Origin: an uncultured cyanobacterium
Lineage (GTDB): Bacteria; Cyanobacteriota; Vampirovibrionia; Gastranaerophilales; Gastranaerophilaceae
Length of the DNA stretch: 64,000 bases
Assembly (NCBI GenBank): GCA_902495705.1
Contig: CABUXT010000001.1
Span: 107,518 to 171,517, forward strand
Direction of reading: 5' to 3'
This document shows, one piece after another, positions 44,284 through 52,895 of this stretch (the first letter of the stretch is position 1; every line of letters begins with the position of its first letter). The notes under the pieces are model-generated. The model did no database searches. It was not told the DNA's origin and saw only the letters and a program-made list of their open reading frames with translations. A program made the translations under genes and the position numbers.

Positions 44284-44976
44284 ATGCTTGAGGATTTGAA
44301 ACAAAAAGTTTATGAAGCAAATATGCTCTTATATAAACACAACTTGGTTATTTTCACTTGGGGAAATGTTTCAGGCAAATCTGATGATGACAAATATATT
44401 GCAATAAAACCATCAGGGGTTGCTTATGAAATATTAAAACCACAAGATATTGTAATCTTGGATACGGAAGGAAACGTTGTAGAAGGGAACTTGAATCCGT
44501 CTTCTGATACTCCGACACATATAGAATTATACAAAGCATTTCCAAAGGTAAAAGGAATTTGTCATACCCATTCAAATTATGCAACTTCTTTTGCTCAAGC
44601 AGGTAGAATCATTGAGGCTTTTGGAACAACTCAGGCTGATTATTTTTATGGAAATATCCCATGTACAAGATGTTTGACTCAAGAAGAAACCGAAAACGAG
44701 TACGAGAAAAATACAGGTAAGGTTATTGCTCAAACATTTTCAAATCTTGATTATATGGCTATCCCCGGGGTTCTTGTAAAACAACATGGAGTTTTCACTT
44801 GGGGCAAATCTGCATATAATGCAGTACACAATGCAATTGTTATGGAAGAATTGGCAAAAATGAATTATCAAACAATTCAATTGAATAGTGGCGATAACAA
44901 ACTTCCTCAATATACATTGAACAAACACTATAACCGAAAACATGGCAAAAATGCCTACTATGGACAAATACACTAA
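44284..44976 (+). CDS. araD: L-ribulose-5-phosphate 4-epimerase (class II aldolase family)
   Basis: A 230-residue zinc enzyme that interconverts L-ribulose 5-phosphate and D-xylulose 5-phosphate. AraD signatures are FTWGNVSGK, IKPSGV, SSDTPTHIELYKAF, the metal histidines in CHTHSNYATSFAQ, and KQHGVFTWGK. The C-terminal YTLNKHYNRKHGKNAYYGQ (third His) is typical of AraD rather than of fuculose aldolase. It begins 1 bp after the epimerase gene and ends at a strong terminator, so three genes form one operon that links pentose phosphates to a CDP-sugar product. No arabinose uptake or kinase genes are nearby, which argues against simple arabinose use. Confidence 0.88.
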   Translation: MLEDLKQKVYEANMLLYKHNLVIFTWGNVSGKSDDDKYIAIKPSGVAYEILKPQDIVILDTEGNVVEGNLNPSSDTPTHIELYKAFPKVKGICHTHSNYATSFAQAGRIIEAFGTTQADYFYGNIPCTRCLTQEETENEYEKNTGKVIAQTFSNLDYMAIPGVLVKQHGVFTWGKSAYNAVHNAIVMEELAKMNYQTIQLNSGDNKLPQYTLNKHYNRKHGKNAYYGQIH

Positions 44977-44978
44977 TA

Positions 44979-45018
44979 AAAGGAAAAGGCGGAACATACG
45001 TTCCGCCTTTTCCTTTTG
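44979..45018. terminator. Bidirectional terminator between araD and the OPA transporter
   Basis: AAGGCGGAAC, loop ATAC, GTTCCGCCTT is flanked by AAAAGGAA on the left and TTCCTTTT on the right, so it can act on both strands. Confidence 0.85.
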
Positions 45019-45073
45019 GTAATTGATTAAATTTATTTTAGATATTTAATATTTAATTCTAATCCATTCAACC

Positions 45074-46486
45074 TTATGCTTTTTTTGCATCTTTTTTGTA
45101 TTCATCAACTGCAAGGATTGCACAAATGATGAAACAAATTATACCTGAAACTAACCAGAAATAAATTGCGCCATCCCAGTTTTGAACACCGTTTTTGCCT
45201 AATTTATCAACCAAGAAACCTGTTCCTGTTGCTGATAAAAATGCACCGATATAACCGAATGTTCCTGTGAAACCTGATGCTGCTGATGCTACTTTTTTAG
45301 AGCTTGATTCAACTGCACAAAGTCCGCCAATCATCATTTGTGGTCCGTAAGTGAATGCCCCCAACAAACCGATGATTACGTAGTTAAGTGCGCTAATTGT
45401 GTTGAATTTCAATGCGATAACCGCACAAATTACACCTGCTAAGTATAGCAAGTTTACAGGTGCTCTTTTACCTTTGAATAATTTATCTGAAATCAAACCT
45501 GCACAAACTGTACCGCAAATACCAACCAATGGTAATGATGCAATCATAGTTGTTGCCTCTTCAAGTTTGATACCTTTTGCGTTTTTCAAATACATAATCA
45601 TCCAGTCTTCAGCGCCGAATCTGATAATGTATACGAAAATATAAGCAATTGCCAACAACCAAATTGTTTTGTTGCACAATACGTATTTTTTGAAGATTTG
45701 AACATAAGTCATGCTGTCTTCTTCTTTTTTCTCTTCAGCAGATTGTTCTTTTACAGGTTCATTTCTGTAAACTTCAACATCCGGCAATCCCATAGATTGA
45801 GGTCTGTCACGAAGTACAAAGAACAATGAAATTGCTGTGATTGCAGCCAAAACACCCGGAACTAAGAATGCTGCTCTCCATCCAAAGCGTGCAGCAATCA
45901 AACCTGCCAAAATGAAACTTAAAAAAGTACCTGTTTGGTGTGAGCATGACCACAATGACCATTTTGTACCGCGTTCAGAGTTTGAATACCAGTATGTCAA
46001 ACTCTTAGCTACGGCAGGGAAACCTGCAGATTGGAACCATCCGCTAATCCCCCATAAAAATGCCATTGTCCACAACAAAACCATTGCAAACATTTTTGGA
46101 CTCAAACCTAAAACGCTAACAAAGCTAGGTGATAGAGCAAACAAAATATTTGCCAATGCTGTCATTAACAATGCTGTCGGGAAGAATTTTCTAACGTCTG
46201 AACCGTCAGCCAATACACCGTTTACAAACTTACCGATACCGTAAGTTAAGTAAAGTGAGCTACCCAACAAACCTAATTCAGTAGCTGAGTAATGGAATTC
46301 ATCCATAATCCCCGGAAGTGCTACTGCAATGTTTTTCTTACATAAATAAAAAATAGTGTATCCGATGAAACATCCGATAAACATTCTCAATCGCCAATGT
46401 TTATACATCGAATCTACTTTTGCAGAATCTTGAATAGGTTCTGCAATTGGAGGCTCTTTGAAAAACGCCCCTAATTTCTTGAACAT
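45074..46486 (-). CDS. OPA-family phosphate-ester antiporter (GlpT/UhpT-like)
   Basis: A 470-residue MFS permease with 12 predicted TM helices and a central cytoplasmic linker rich in Glu/Lys (QSAEEKKEEDS). It belongs to the organophosphate:phosphate antiporters. Visible clues are YKHWRLRMFIGCFIGYTIFYLCKKN at the N-terminus (shown in part; Arg and Lys for phosphate binding), GIGKFVNGVLADGSD, WGISGWFQSAGFPAVAKSL and FGWRAAFLVPG. It takes up glycerol 3-phosphate or a hexose phosphate in exchange for Pi; UhpT and GlpT cannot be told apart by eye. The exonuclease gene lies 15 bp upstream on the same strand; only a terminator separates it from the araD operon. Confidence 0.85.
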   Translation of the reverse strand: MFKKLGAFFKEPPIAEPIQDSAKVDSMYKHWRLRMFIGCFIGYTIFYLCKKNIAVALPGIMDEFHYSATELGLLGSSLYLTYGIGKFVNGVLADGSDVRKFFPTALLMTALANILFALSPSFVSVLGLSPKMFAMVLLWTMAFLWGISGWFQSAGFPAVAKSLTYWYSNSERGTKWSLWSCSHQTGTFLSFILAGLIAARFGWRAAFLVPGVLAAITAISLFFVLRDRPQSMGLPDVEVYRNEPVKEQSAEEKKEEDSMTYVQIFKKYVLCNKTIWLLAIAYIFVYIIRFGAEDWMIMYLKNAKGIKLEEATTMIASLPLVGICGTVCAGLISDKLFKGKRAPVNLLYLAGVICAVIALKFNTISALNYVIIGLLGAFTYGPQMMIGGLCAVESSSKKVASAASGFTGTFGYIGAFLSATGTGFLVDKLGKNGVQNWDGAIYFWLVSGIICFIICAILAVDEYKKDAKKA

Positions 46487-46501
46487 AGTCTTTTTCTCCT
46501 A

Positions 46502-47416
46502 CTACTTATTCTTTATAACTTGAATATTTCTCGTTTCTGTTAATTCTTGTCTGGCATTTTTGATGATTTCTTTTTTCTCATCATCTAAACTTCTACCGTT
46601 TGAAAGTCTGTCAATAAATCCTGTATTTAGTTTCACAGCTTTTTCCAAAGCTCCGATTTCTTCCAAAACAGGTTTAATTGCATTGAAATCATATCCGAAA
46701 GTTTGTTTTGAGTTATAAACCAAAACATCTCCTTCTTGTGATGTGATTGGTTCTCCACCTTGTTCAAAATACAATTTGAATACTGATTTCAAATCTTGCA
46801 TTTCAGATTGCAAAGTTGTTACAGTCTGTTGCAAGCGCAAAAATCTTTCAAATAAATACTCTACGTTTTCAAGCTGTTTGCTTTCCCAGTCATACTTTTG
46901 GGTATAAAGTTTTTTTAGTTTAGGGTAAGCAAGTGCAAGTCCCATAGTGTCACCCATTGCTCTGTGGTGGTCTTTTAACTCGACTTTGAATTTTTCAGTC
47001 AAAGCGTTCAAACCATGAGCATCTAAGTCAGGGTAAACTTCTTTGAACATCTGTTGAGTATCAATTCTTTCATTTTTGATTTCTTCGCCTGTAACTCTTT
47101 TTGATGCCTCATTAATAAATGAATAATCAAAAATCGCATTGTGAGCAACAATCGGATAATCTCCGATAAATTCCAAAATCTTTGGCATTGCCTCAGCCTC
47201 TGTTGGCGCATCTGCAACCATATCTGGCGTGATTCCATGAATTGCAATACTTGATTTTCTAATATGTTGTTCAGGATTTATAAGAGTTTGAAATTCGTCT
47301 TTGATTTTGCCGTTTTCAAGCCTCACAGCCGCAAACTCAACCATTTTTTCTCTAGTGTAATCTAATCCTGTTGTTTCTGTATCTAAAACTATCTCTATTA
47401 CTTTTTTTCTAGCCAT
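46502..47416 (-). CDS. DEDDh-type 3'-5' exonuclease (DnaQ/PolC-like)
   Basis: A 304-residue exonuclease. The N-terminal 180 residues form the DnaQ fold: ExoI DTETTGLDY, ExoII HNAIFDYSFI, ExoIII DHHRAMGDTMG, with the four acidic residues and the catalytic His. GITPDMVADAP is typical of DNA polymerase III epsilon-like proteins. The C-terminal 120 residues are a coiled helix (YLFERFLRLQQTVTTLQSEM) and a basic tail. This does not match the E. coli epsilon C-terminus, so it may be a stand-alone repair or RNase-T-like nuclease rather than the proofreader. Unknown partner. Confidence 0.85.
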   Translation of the reverse strand: MARKKVIEIVLDTETTGLDYTREKMVEFAAVRLENGKIKDEFQTLINPEQHIRKSSIAIHGITPDMVADAPTEAEAMPKILEFIGDYPIVAHNAIFDYSFINEASKRVTGEEIKNERIDTQQMFKEVYPDLDAHGLNALTEKFKVELKDHHRAMGDTMGLALAYPKLKKLYTQKYDWESKQLENVEYLFERFLRLQQTVTTLQSEMQDLKSVFKLYFEQGGEPITSQEGDVLVYNSKQTFGYDFNAIKPVLEEIGALEKAVKLNTGFIDRLSNGRSLDDEKKEIIKNARQELTETRNIQVIKNK

Positions 47417-47512
47417 TTTTTCGTCCTACGTAGTCCTCTATTAGATAATAGCACAAAAGTTTTTTCTATGATAACATTGTGAAGAGTAAACTTAATATAA
47501 GGAGTTTTGGTT

Positions 47513-47836
47513 ATGGTTGACGTTATTAATATTAATGATGAAACTTTTGAAAATGAAGTAATTAATTCAACAATTCCTGTTGTTGTTGATTTTTGGGCAA
47601 CTTGGTGCGGACCATGCAGAAAACTTGGTCCTGTGGTTGAAGAAATTGCTAATGAATTTGAAGGCAAAGTCAAATTTGCAAAATTAAACGTAGAAGAATC
47701 TATTGAGTCCGCAAAAAGATTTTCGGTAAGCGGTTTGCCAAGTTTGTTGATTTTCAAAAATGGTGAGGCAGTAGAGAGAATGACAGGTTTGATGCCAAAA
47801 TCAACCATTGTTTCAAATATCGAAAAGCACATATAA
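47513..47836 (+). CDS. trxA: Thioredoxin
   Basis: A 107-residue classical thioredoxin that reduces protein disulfides with NADPH via thioredoxin reductase. The redox site W31-C-G-P-C35 sits after strand VVVDFWAT. The cis-Pro is in FSVSGLPSLLIF, and KLNVEES and MTGLMPK match the family. The ATG at 47513 has GGAG 8 bases upstream; an earlier TTG at 47507 lies too close to it. It is followed 108 bp later by rubrerythrin on its own promoter, which together looks like an oxidative-stress neighbourhood. Confidence 0.95.
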   Translation: MVDVININDETFENEVINSTIPVVVDFWATWCGPCRKLGPVVEEIANEFEGKVKFAKLNVEESIESAKRFSVSGLPSLLIFKNGEAVERMTGLMPKSTIVSNIEKHI

Positions 47837-47871
47837 TGTAAATTTTCGTTAAAAATGAAAATAATTACCAC

Positions 47872-47900
47872 TTTACAAAAGAGAAAACTTTTGTTATAAT
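47872..47900 (+). promoter_or_regulatory. Strong sigma-70-type promoter of rubrerythrin
   Basis: TTTACA (47872-47877), 17-bp spacer, extended -10 TGTTATAAT (47892-47900). It predicts a leader of about 37 nt with a GAAAGGCGG ribosome site before the ATG at 47945. Confidence 0.7.
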
Positions 47901-47944
47901 CGACATGTAAAAAATGAGAAAAACAAAAAAGAAAGGCGGAAAAA

Positions 47945-48481
47945 ATGAAATTCGTATGTACAGTATGTGGTTGGTCTACAGAATCAGATAAAGCTCCGGA
48001 AAAATGTCCTATTTGCGGAGCAACAACATTTAGAGAAGTTGGCGGAGCTGAAAAAGTTTACGCTTGCGAACACAAAGTTGGCGATGGTGTTGTAGAAGAT
48101 AAAGAAGTTATGGAAGGCTTGAGAGCTCACTTCAACGGTGAATGTACAGAAGTTGGTATGTACTTGGCAATGGCAAGAGTTGCAGAAAGAGAAGGCTATC
48201 CTGAAGTTGCTGAAGCTTACAAAAGATATGCTTTTGAAGAAGCTGAACACGCTGCAAAATTTGCTGAATTGTTGGGCGAAGTTGTTACAGATTCAACTAA
48301 GAAAAACCTTGAACTTAGAGCAGAGGCTGAATTTGGCGCTTGCGAAGGCAAATTAGAAATCGCCAAAAGAGCAAAAGAATTGGGCTACGATGCAATCCAT
48401 GATACAGTTCACGAAATGGCAAAAGATGAAGCTCGTCACGGAAAAGGTTTTGACGGTCTTTTGAAAAGATATTTTGCATAG
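47945..48481 (+). CDS. Reverse rubrerythrin (rubredoxin domain N-terminal)
   Basis: A 178-residue non-heme di-iron peroxidase. The rubredoxin-type Fe(Cys)4 site comes first (C5, C8, C21, C24). The ferritin-like di-iron domain follows with E-x-x-H-like pairs (GECTEVGMYLAMARVAEREG, FEEAEHAAKF, ELRAEAEFGACEGK, MAKDEARHGKGFDG). In classical rubrerythrin the order is the opposite, so this is the reverse form known from anaerobes such as Clostridium, which reduces H2O2 and O2 with NADH-derived electrons. Strong own promoter and terminator; a monocistronic stress gene in a likely anaerobe. Confidence 0.93.
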   Translation: MKFVCTVCGWSTESDKAPEKCPICGATTFREVGGAEKVYACEHKVGDGVVEDKEVMEGLRAHFNGECTEVGMYLAMARVAEREGYPEVAEAYKRYAFEEAEHAAKFAELLGEVVTDSTKKNLELRAEAEFGACEGKLEIAKRAKELGYDAIHDTVHEMAKDEARHGKGFDGLLKRYFA

Positions 48482-48501
48482 TTTGAAATATTGATTTTTT
48501 T

Positions 48502-48544
48502 AAGACGAGGCGGAGGATTTCATCCTCCGCCTCGTCTTTTGTCT
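48502..48544 (+). terminator. Terminator of rubrerythrin
   Basis: AAGACGAGGCGGAGGAT/ATCCTCCGCCTCGTCTT forms a 17-bp stem with a tiny loop, followed by TTGTCTT. Confidence 0.85.
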
Positions 48545-48671
48545 TGGAATATAGCGCACAGAAGTCAATTTTTTAAATAAACATTGATAGATTCTGAATA
48601 GCAAGAAAATTATGTGTTCGTTTACTCACACAAATTTTCCAAGCTTTCAGAATGACAATTAAATAACTGCT
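48545..48671. repeat. Palindromic element between rubrerythrin and hemW
   Basis: Family 1 form B from 48586 (gatagattctgaata) to 48656 (tcagaatgac), placed just past the ends of two convergent genes. Confidence 0.75.
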
Positions 48672-49760
48672 TTATCCCAAAAAGTCTGCCAAAACTACAT
48701 TACTGACAAGGATTCCTTGGTCGGTTAATTTATAGCCTTTTGTGGTTTTGTTTATTAAATTAATCTTTGTATATTTACCTAAAATTTCTTTGTATTTTTC
48801 ATCAAAATCAATTCCGAATTTCGCATTGATTTCTGCGGTATTTATCCCTTCCATCTTGCGAAATCCCAAAAATATTTCTTCTTCCAACTTTTCTTGCTTT
48901 GTTAAAATTTTAGATTCCTTGTGCGTTAAAGGGTCATTGATGTATTCTTCAAGAGTTTCAAAATTTCCATATCTGACACCATTAATATAACCGTGCGCAG
49001 AAATTCCAAAGCCGTAGTATTCTTCATTATTCCAGTAGGTCAGGTTGTGTTTTGAATGATAACCTTTTTTAGAAAAATTACTTACTTCGTAGTGCTCAAA
49101 TCCCTTGTTTGTCAATAATTCAATTGCGCCAAGATACATATCAGCTTGGGTGTCATCATCAGGTAAATTCTTTGGTTTGTGGTCATAAAAATAGCACCCT
49201 TCTTCAATTTTTAAACCATATAAAGAAATATGCTGAATCCCTGTATTTATTGCCATTTCTAAGTCTTGATAAAACATTTGCGGTGTTTGCTCAGGCAGAC
49301 CGTAAATAAAATCAAGGCTGATATTTTTGAAACCTGCATCTTGTGCTGATTTGACAGCATTTATTACCTGACCTGCATTGTGGCGACGGTTTATCAGTTT
49401 TAAAATTTTGTCATTAAAAGTTTGGCAACCAAAACTTACTCTGTTTACTCCTAAATCGTACAGTGCTCGAAGGTAATCATAAGACATATCATCAGGATTA
49501 AGTTCGGTTGTGATTTCGGTTTTGTCAGAAGTTTTAAAAAAGTTCAAAAGTTTTGCAAATTCAGGAATTGTCAGGGTTGAAGGTGTTCCACCGCCAAAAT
49601 AAATTGTTTCTAAAAGTTCTCCACGATAAGAATTTTTTATTTCTTCGTAAAGAGCTTTCAGATAATCTTTTTTATTTTCGAGTTTGCAAAATGAGACAAA
49701 TGAGCAATAGTGACATTTTGATTTGCAAAACGGAATATGTATGTAGACACTTTTTACCAT
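48672..49760 (-). CDS. hemW: HemW-like radical SAM protein
   Basis: A 362-residue radical SAM enzyme related to oxygen-independent coproporphyrinogen III oxidase. The SAM-binding 4Fe-4S site is C12-x3-C16-x2-C19 (IPFCKSKCHYCSF) with the start YIHIPF. Other motifs are IYFGGGTPSTL, ELNPDD, GVNRVSFGCQTF (HemN would have S-x-G-V-Q-(S/D)), LDFIYGLPEQT and QHISLYGLKIEEG. HemW proteins bind heme and help insert it, and lack the extra residues of true HemN. The gene ends near a repeat and diverges from mutS2 by 43 bp. Confidence 0.88.
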   Translation of the reverse strand: MVKSVYIHIPFCKSKCHYCSFVSFCKLENKKDYLKALYEEIKNSYRGELLETIYFGGGTPSTLTIPEFAKLLNFFKTSDKTEITTELNPDDMSYDYLRALYDLGVNRVSFGCQTFNDKILKLINRRHNAGQVINAVKSAQDAGFKNISLDFIYGLPEQTPQMFYQDLEMAINTGIQHISLYGLKIEEGCYFYDHKPKNLPDDDTQADMYLGAIELLTNKGFEHYEVSNFSKKGYHSKHNLTYWNNEEYYGFGISAHGYINGVRYGNFETLEEYINDPLTHKESKILTKQEKLEEEIFLGFRKMEGINTAEINAKFGIDFDEKYKEILGKYTKINLINKTTKGYKLTDQGILVSNVVLADFLG

Positions 49761-49803
49761 AAAGTAATTATATTATAAAAACCCTTTGTGGTATTATAAA
49801 ATT

Positions 49804-52173
49804 ATGGATATCACATCAAAAACCAATACAACCCTAGAGTTTGACAAAATAAAAGAAGAACTTTCAAAGTTTGCAAAATTTGAACAGAGTAAAAATTTGT
49901 GCCTTAGAATGTCGGCACTTGATAATATTGAGCGCATAAAACATCAGCTTGAATTGACTCGTGAGGCTAAGAAAATTCTTGATTATGCCAAAGATACTCC
50001 AACAGAATTTATTGCTGATGTTGCAAAGATTAAAAACAATTCTGCTATTTCTTATTTGACGGAAGAAGAATTGAACGACATTGCAAAAACAATGAAATCT
50101 TCACGTTTGTTGAAAAGATTTATCATAGATAATTCGGAAGATGATTTTATAATAAAAGATTTGGCATCCGAACTTGTTGCAGATAGAGAGGTTGAAGAAA
50201 AAATCTTTGATACTTTTGATGAAAATTTGAGGATTAAACAAAATGCAACACCTGAATTGAAAGGTTTGTATTCGTCTTTACGCGACACCGAACAAAATAT
50301 CCGCGACCAAATAACTTCATTGTTAAATAATCCGAATTTTTCAAAATATTTGCAAGAAAATATCTATACCCAAAGGGATGATAGGATTGTTTTTCAGGTA
50401 ATGGCATCAAACAAAACAAAAGTTCCGGGGATTGTGCATGATGTTTCATCTTCTGCCAAAACTTTTTATATTGAGCCTGCGCAACTTGTACCGCTAAATA
50501 ACAAGGTGCGAGAAGTTAAATCAAAAATCCACGCCGAATGTATCCGAATACTTGTCGGACTTACTGATTTGGTTAAAGAATATATGCCACAACTTTTGAA
50601 ATGTGAGCGCATAATGTCAGAAATTGATTTCCATTTCGCCAAAGCTCGTTATGCCGTGAAACTCCACGCAACAGAGCCTGAATTAACTTCTGAACGTTAT
50701 ATTTATTTTGAAAATATGAAACATCCTTTGTTGATGCAGGTTTCAGAAGATGTTGTATCTAACAATTTCAAGATTGGAAAAGATTACAAATCTGTAATTA
50801 TCACAGGTTCAAATACCGGCGGAAAAACCGTAACATTAAAGACTATCGGCTTATTTATTTTGATGACAAAAGCAGGCATGTTTTTGCCGTGTACTTATGC
50901 AAAAATTTATCCGTTCAAAAGGGTTTACGCAGATATTGGCGATTCCCAAAGTATTTTGCAAAGTTTGTCAACATTTTCATCTCACATGACAAATATTATC
51001 GAAATTTTGAAACAGAGTGATGAAGATTCGTTTGTTTTGTTTGATGAAATTTGCGCAGGAACTGACCCTGTTGAGGGTGCTGTGCTTGCAAAAGCTATTT
51101 TAGAAAAATTGGCGCAAAAGCAGGTTACAAGTGTCATTACAACTCACTATGGCGAATTGAAAGCTCTTGAATATAACAACAGCTTTTTCAAAAACGCATC
51201 TGTTGAATTTAACACCGAAACCTTGAAACCTACATATAAACTGCTCATTGGGATTCCGGGGCTTAGTAACGCTATTTCTATTGCGGCAAATTTAGGTTTG
51301 GATAAAGATATCGTTGATGAGGCTAAAACAACGCTTTTAACTCAAAAAGACCCAACTGTAGCCGTTGTTGAAAAATTGCAGGAAACTCATCAGGAGTTGG
51401 CGAAAAATCTTGAACAAGCGCAAGAATTGAAGGAATCTTCGTTAGAAATTAAAAAAGAATACGAGGAAAATCTTAACCAAGTTAAAAAGGACAAAAAGAA
51501 AACCATTAAAAATATCAAAAATAAATTTGATATGGAAATGATGGAAGCGCGTGCCGAAATTAAGCAAATCCTTGATGAATTAAGAAAAGAAAAATCTGAA
51601 AAAATCGCACGTCGTGCATATTCTCGTTTGGCAAAATTGGAAGATGGTTTCCGCGGAGAAATCGACAAAGTTACGGACAAACAAAAATATCTTGAAATTG
51701 ATTGGGATAAGGTTGTGGTCGGCGATACTCTTATGTTGAAAAATCTTCACCAAAAAGTAACGGTTTTGTCTTTGCCTGACAAAAATAAACGACTTTTTGT
51801 CGATATGGGCGCGATGAAAATGAAAGTCAAAAAAGATGAACTTGCTGTTCTTGATGAAAATTACAAAGAGCCAGTCAAAGTTAAAATTCCTGGGACTTCA
51901 TTTAATAAATTTGAACTTAAACGCTATGCAATGTCTCAAACTCTTGATTTGAGAGGTTATAGGGTGGAAGAGGCATTGGATGAGGTTGAGGCGTATTTAG
52001 ATAAAGCAAGTTTGGCAAACCTCACACCTGTTTATATTATCCACGGACACGGTACAGGTGCTTTAAAAGAGGCTGTGAGAGACTTTTTGCGCACTTCTCC
52101 TTATGTTGCAAAATTCCGCCCTGGAGAAGACTCAGAAGGTGGAGATGGCGTGAGTGTAGTCGATATAAACTAA
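49804..52173 (+). CDS. mutS2: Endonuclease MutS2
   Basis: A 789-residue MutS2, which acts on recombination intermediates or collided ribosomes and not on mismatches. It lacks the MutS mismatch domain. The N-terminal start TNTTLEFDKIKEELSKFAKF is typical. The ATPase has GSNTGGKTVTLKT (about 335), DIGDSQSILQSLSTFSSHM, LFDEICAGTDP and THYGELK. A long coiled coil follows (about 515-640). The C-terminal Smr nuclease domain has LDLRGYRVEEALDEVE and HGHGTGALKEAVRDFL. The ATG at 49804 was chosen; its ribosome site is poor. Its last bases overlap the convergent Nif3-like gene by 4 bp. Confidence 0.95.
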   Translation: MDITSKTNTTLEFDKIKEELSKFAKFEQSKNLCLRMSALDNIERIKHQLELTREAKKILDYAKDTPTEFIADVAKIKNNSAISYLTEEELNDIAKTMKSSRLLKRFIIDNSEDDFIIKDLASELVADREVEEKIFDTFDENLRIKQNATPELKGLYSSLRDTEQNIRDQITSLLNNPNFSKYLQENIYTQRDDRIVFQVMASNKTKVPGIVHDVSSSAKTFYIEPAQLVPLNNKVREVKSKIHAECIRILVGLTDLVKEYMPQLLKCERIMSEIDFHFAKARYAVKLHATEPELTSERYIYFENMKHPLLMQVSEDVVSNNFKIGKDYKSVIITGSNTGGKTVTLKTIGLFILMTKAGMFLPCTYAKIYPFKRVYADIGDSQSILQSLSTFSSHMTNIIEILKQSDEDSFVLFDEICAGTDPVEGAVLAKAILEKLAQKQVTSVITTHYGELKALEYNNSFFKNASVEFNTETLKPTYKLLIGIPGLSNAISIAANLGLDKDIVDEAKTTLLTQKDPTVAVVEKLQETHQELAKNLEQAQELKESSLEIKKEYEENLNQVKKDKKKTIKNIKNKFDMEMMEARAEIKQILDELRKEKSEKIARRAYSRLAKLEDGFRGEIDKVTDKQKYLEIDWDKVVVGDTLMLKNLHQKVTVLSLPDKNKRLFVDMGAMKMKVKKDELAVLDENYKEPVKVKIPGTSFNKFELKRYAMSQTLDLRGYRVEEALDEVEAYLDKASLANLTPVYIIHGHGTGALKEAVRDFLRTSPYVAKFRPGEDSEGGDGVSVVDIN

Positions 52174-52871
52174 ATTTGAGCAAATGGAGATTTTTCATTT
52201 GCATAAGTTGTTTCGACTTCATCTCCGATAAGATTTTTAAGTACAGGTAATACGATAATTTCTGATTCAAAATGACATATATCATAAACTACAATTTCTG
52301 AATCAAGTGTGGTATGGAATTTCAAATCCCCTGTTACAAGACAATCTGCCCCAATGTTTTTAGCATCATTTATAAATTCAGAGCCACTCCCAGCACAAAA
52401 AGCTATTTTTTTAAGAGTTTTAACATTTTGGTTATTAATTATTCTTGCGTTTGGCGAAATTGTTGAAATTTTCTTTGAAAATTCTAAAATTGTAATTTCT
52501 TGTGGGAATTCAATTGTTCTTAAAAACTCATGTTTACAATTTGTCTGATATTCCTCAAACCCGAGGCGTTTTATAATAGTATCTGTTGTTCCCCCATTTG
52601 CTTTATCCAAATTTGTATGAGCACAGTACATATCTATCGTCGGAGTTTTGTATTCGTAAGGAACAGCAAACATTGGGTGATGAGAGATAATCATATCACA
52701 ATTTTGAAGTTGAGCTTGTTCTATTATTGATTTTGTTGGTGTAAGGCATAACATTATCTTAGAAACATCTATTTTAGATGCTTCAATTAACCAACCTGAG
52801 GCATCCCAACTTTCGGCAGTTTCAGGTGGTGCAAAATTTTCTATTTTCTCTATGATTTCGTATTTGTTCAT
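52170..52871 (-). CDS. Nif3-like dinuclear metal-center protein
   Basis: A 233-residue protein of the Nif3/YbgI family, also annotated as GTP cyclohydrolase 1 type 2. It has the metal histidines ISHHPMF and AHTNLDKANGG, and a C-terminal GADCLVTGDLKFHT then CHFESE, which supply the remaining ligands. The start WDASGWLIE varies from the usual W-D-N-x-G-L-(L/Q). Function is unsettled in the family; proposed roles include metal-dependent hydrolase or regulator. It lies 24 bp after coaBC on the same strand. Confidence 0.85.
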   Translation of the reverse strand: MNKYEIIEKIENFAPPETAESWDASGWLIEASKIDVSKIMLCLTPTKSIIEQAQLQNCDMIISHHPMFAVPYEYKTPTIDMYCAHTNLDKANGGTTDTIIKRLGFEEYQTNCKHEFLRTIEFPQEITILEFSKKISTISPNARIINNQNVKTLKKIAFCAGSGSEFINDAKNIGADCLVTGDLKFHTTLDSEIVVYDICHFESEIIVLPVLKNLIGDEVETTYANEKSPFAQI

Positions 52872-52895
52872 AAAATGCCCTAGTTTAAAAAATTT

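Noticed and set aside
46502..47416. DNA polymerase III epsilon (dnaQ) as a firm name
   Set aside because: The exonuclease domain fits, but the coiled C-terminus does not match the polymerase-binding tail of epsilon, so only the family name is given.
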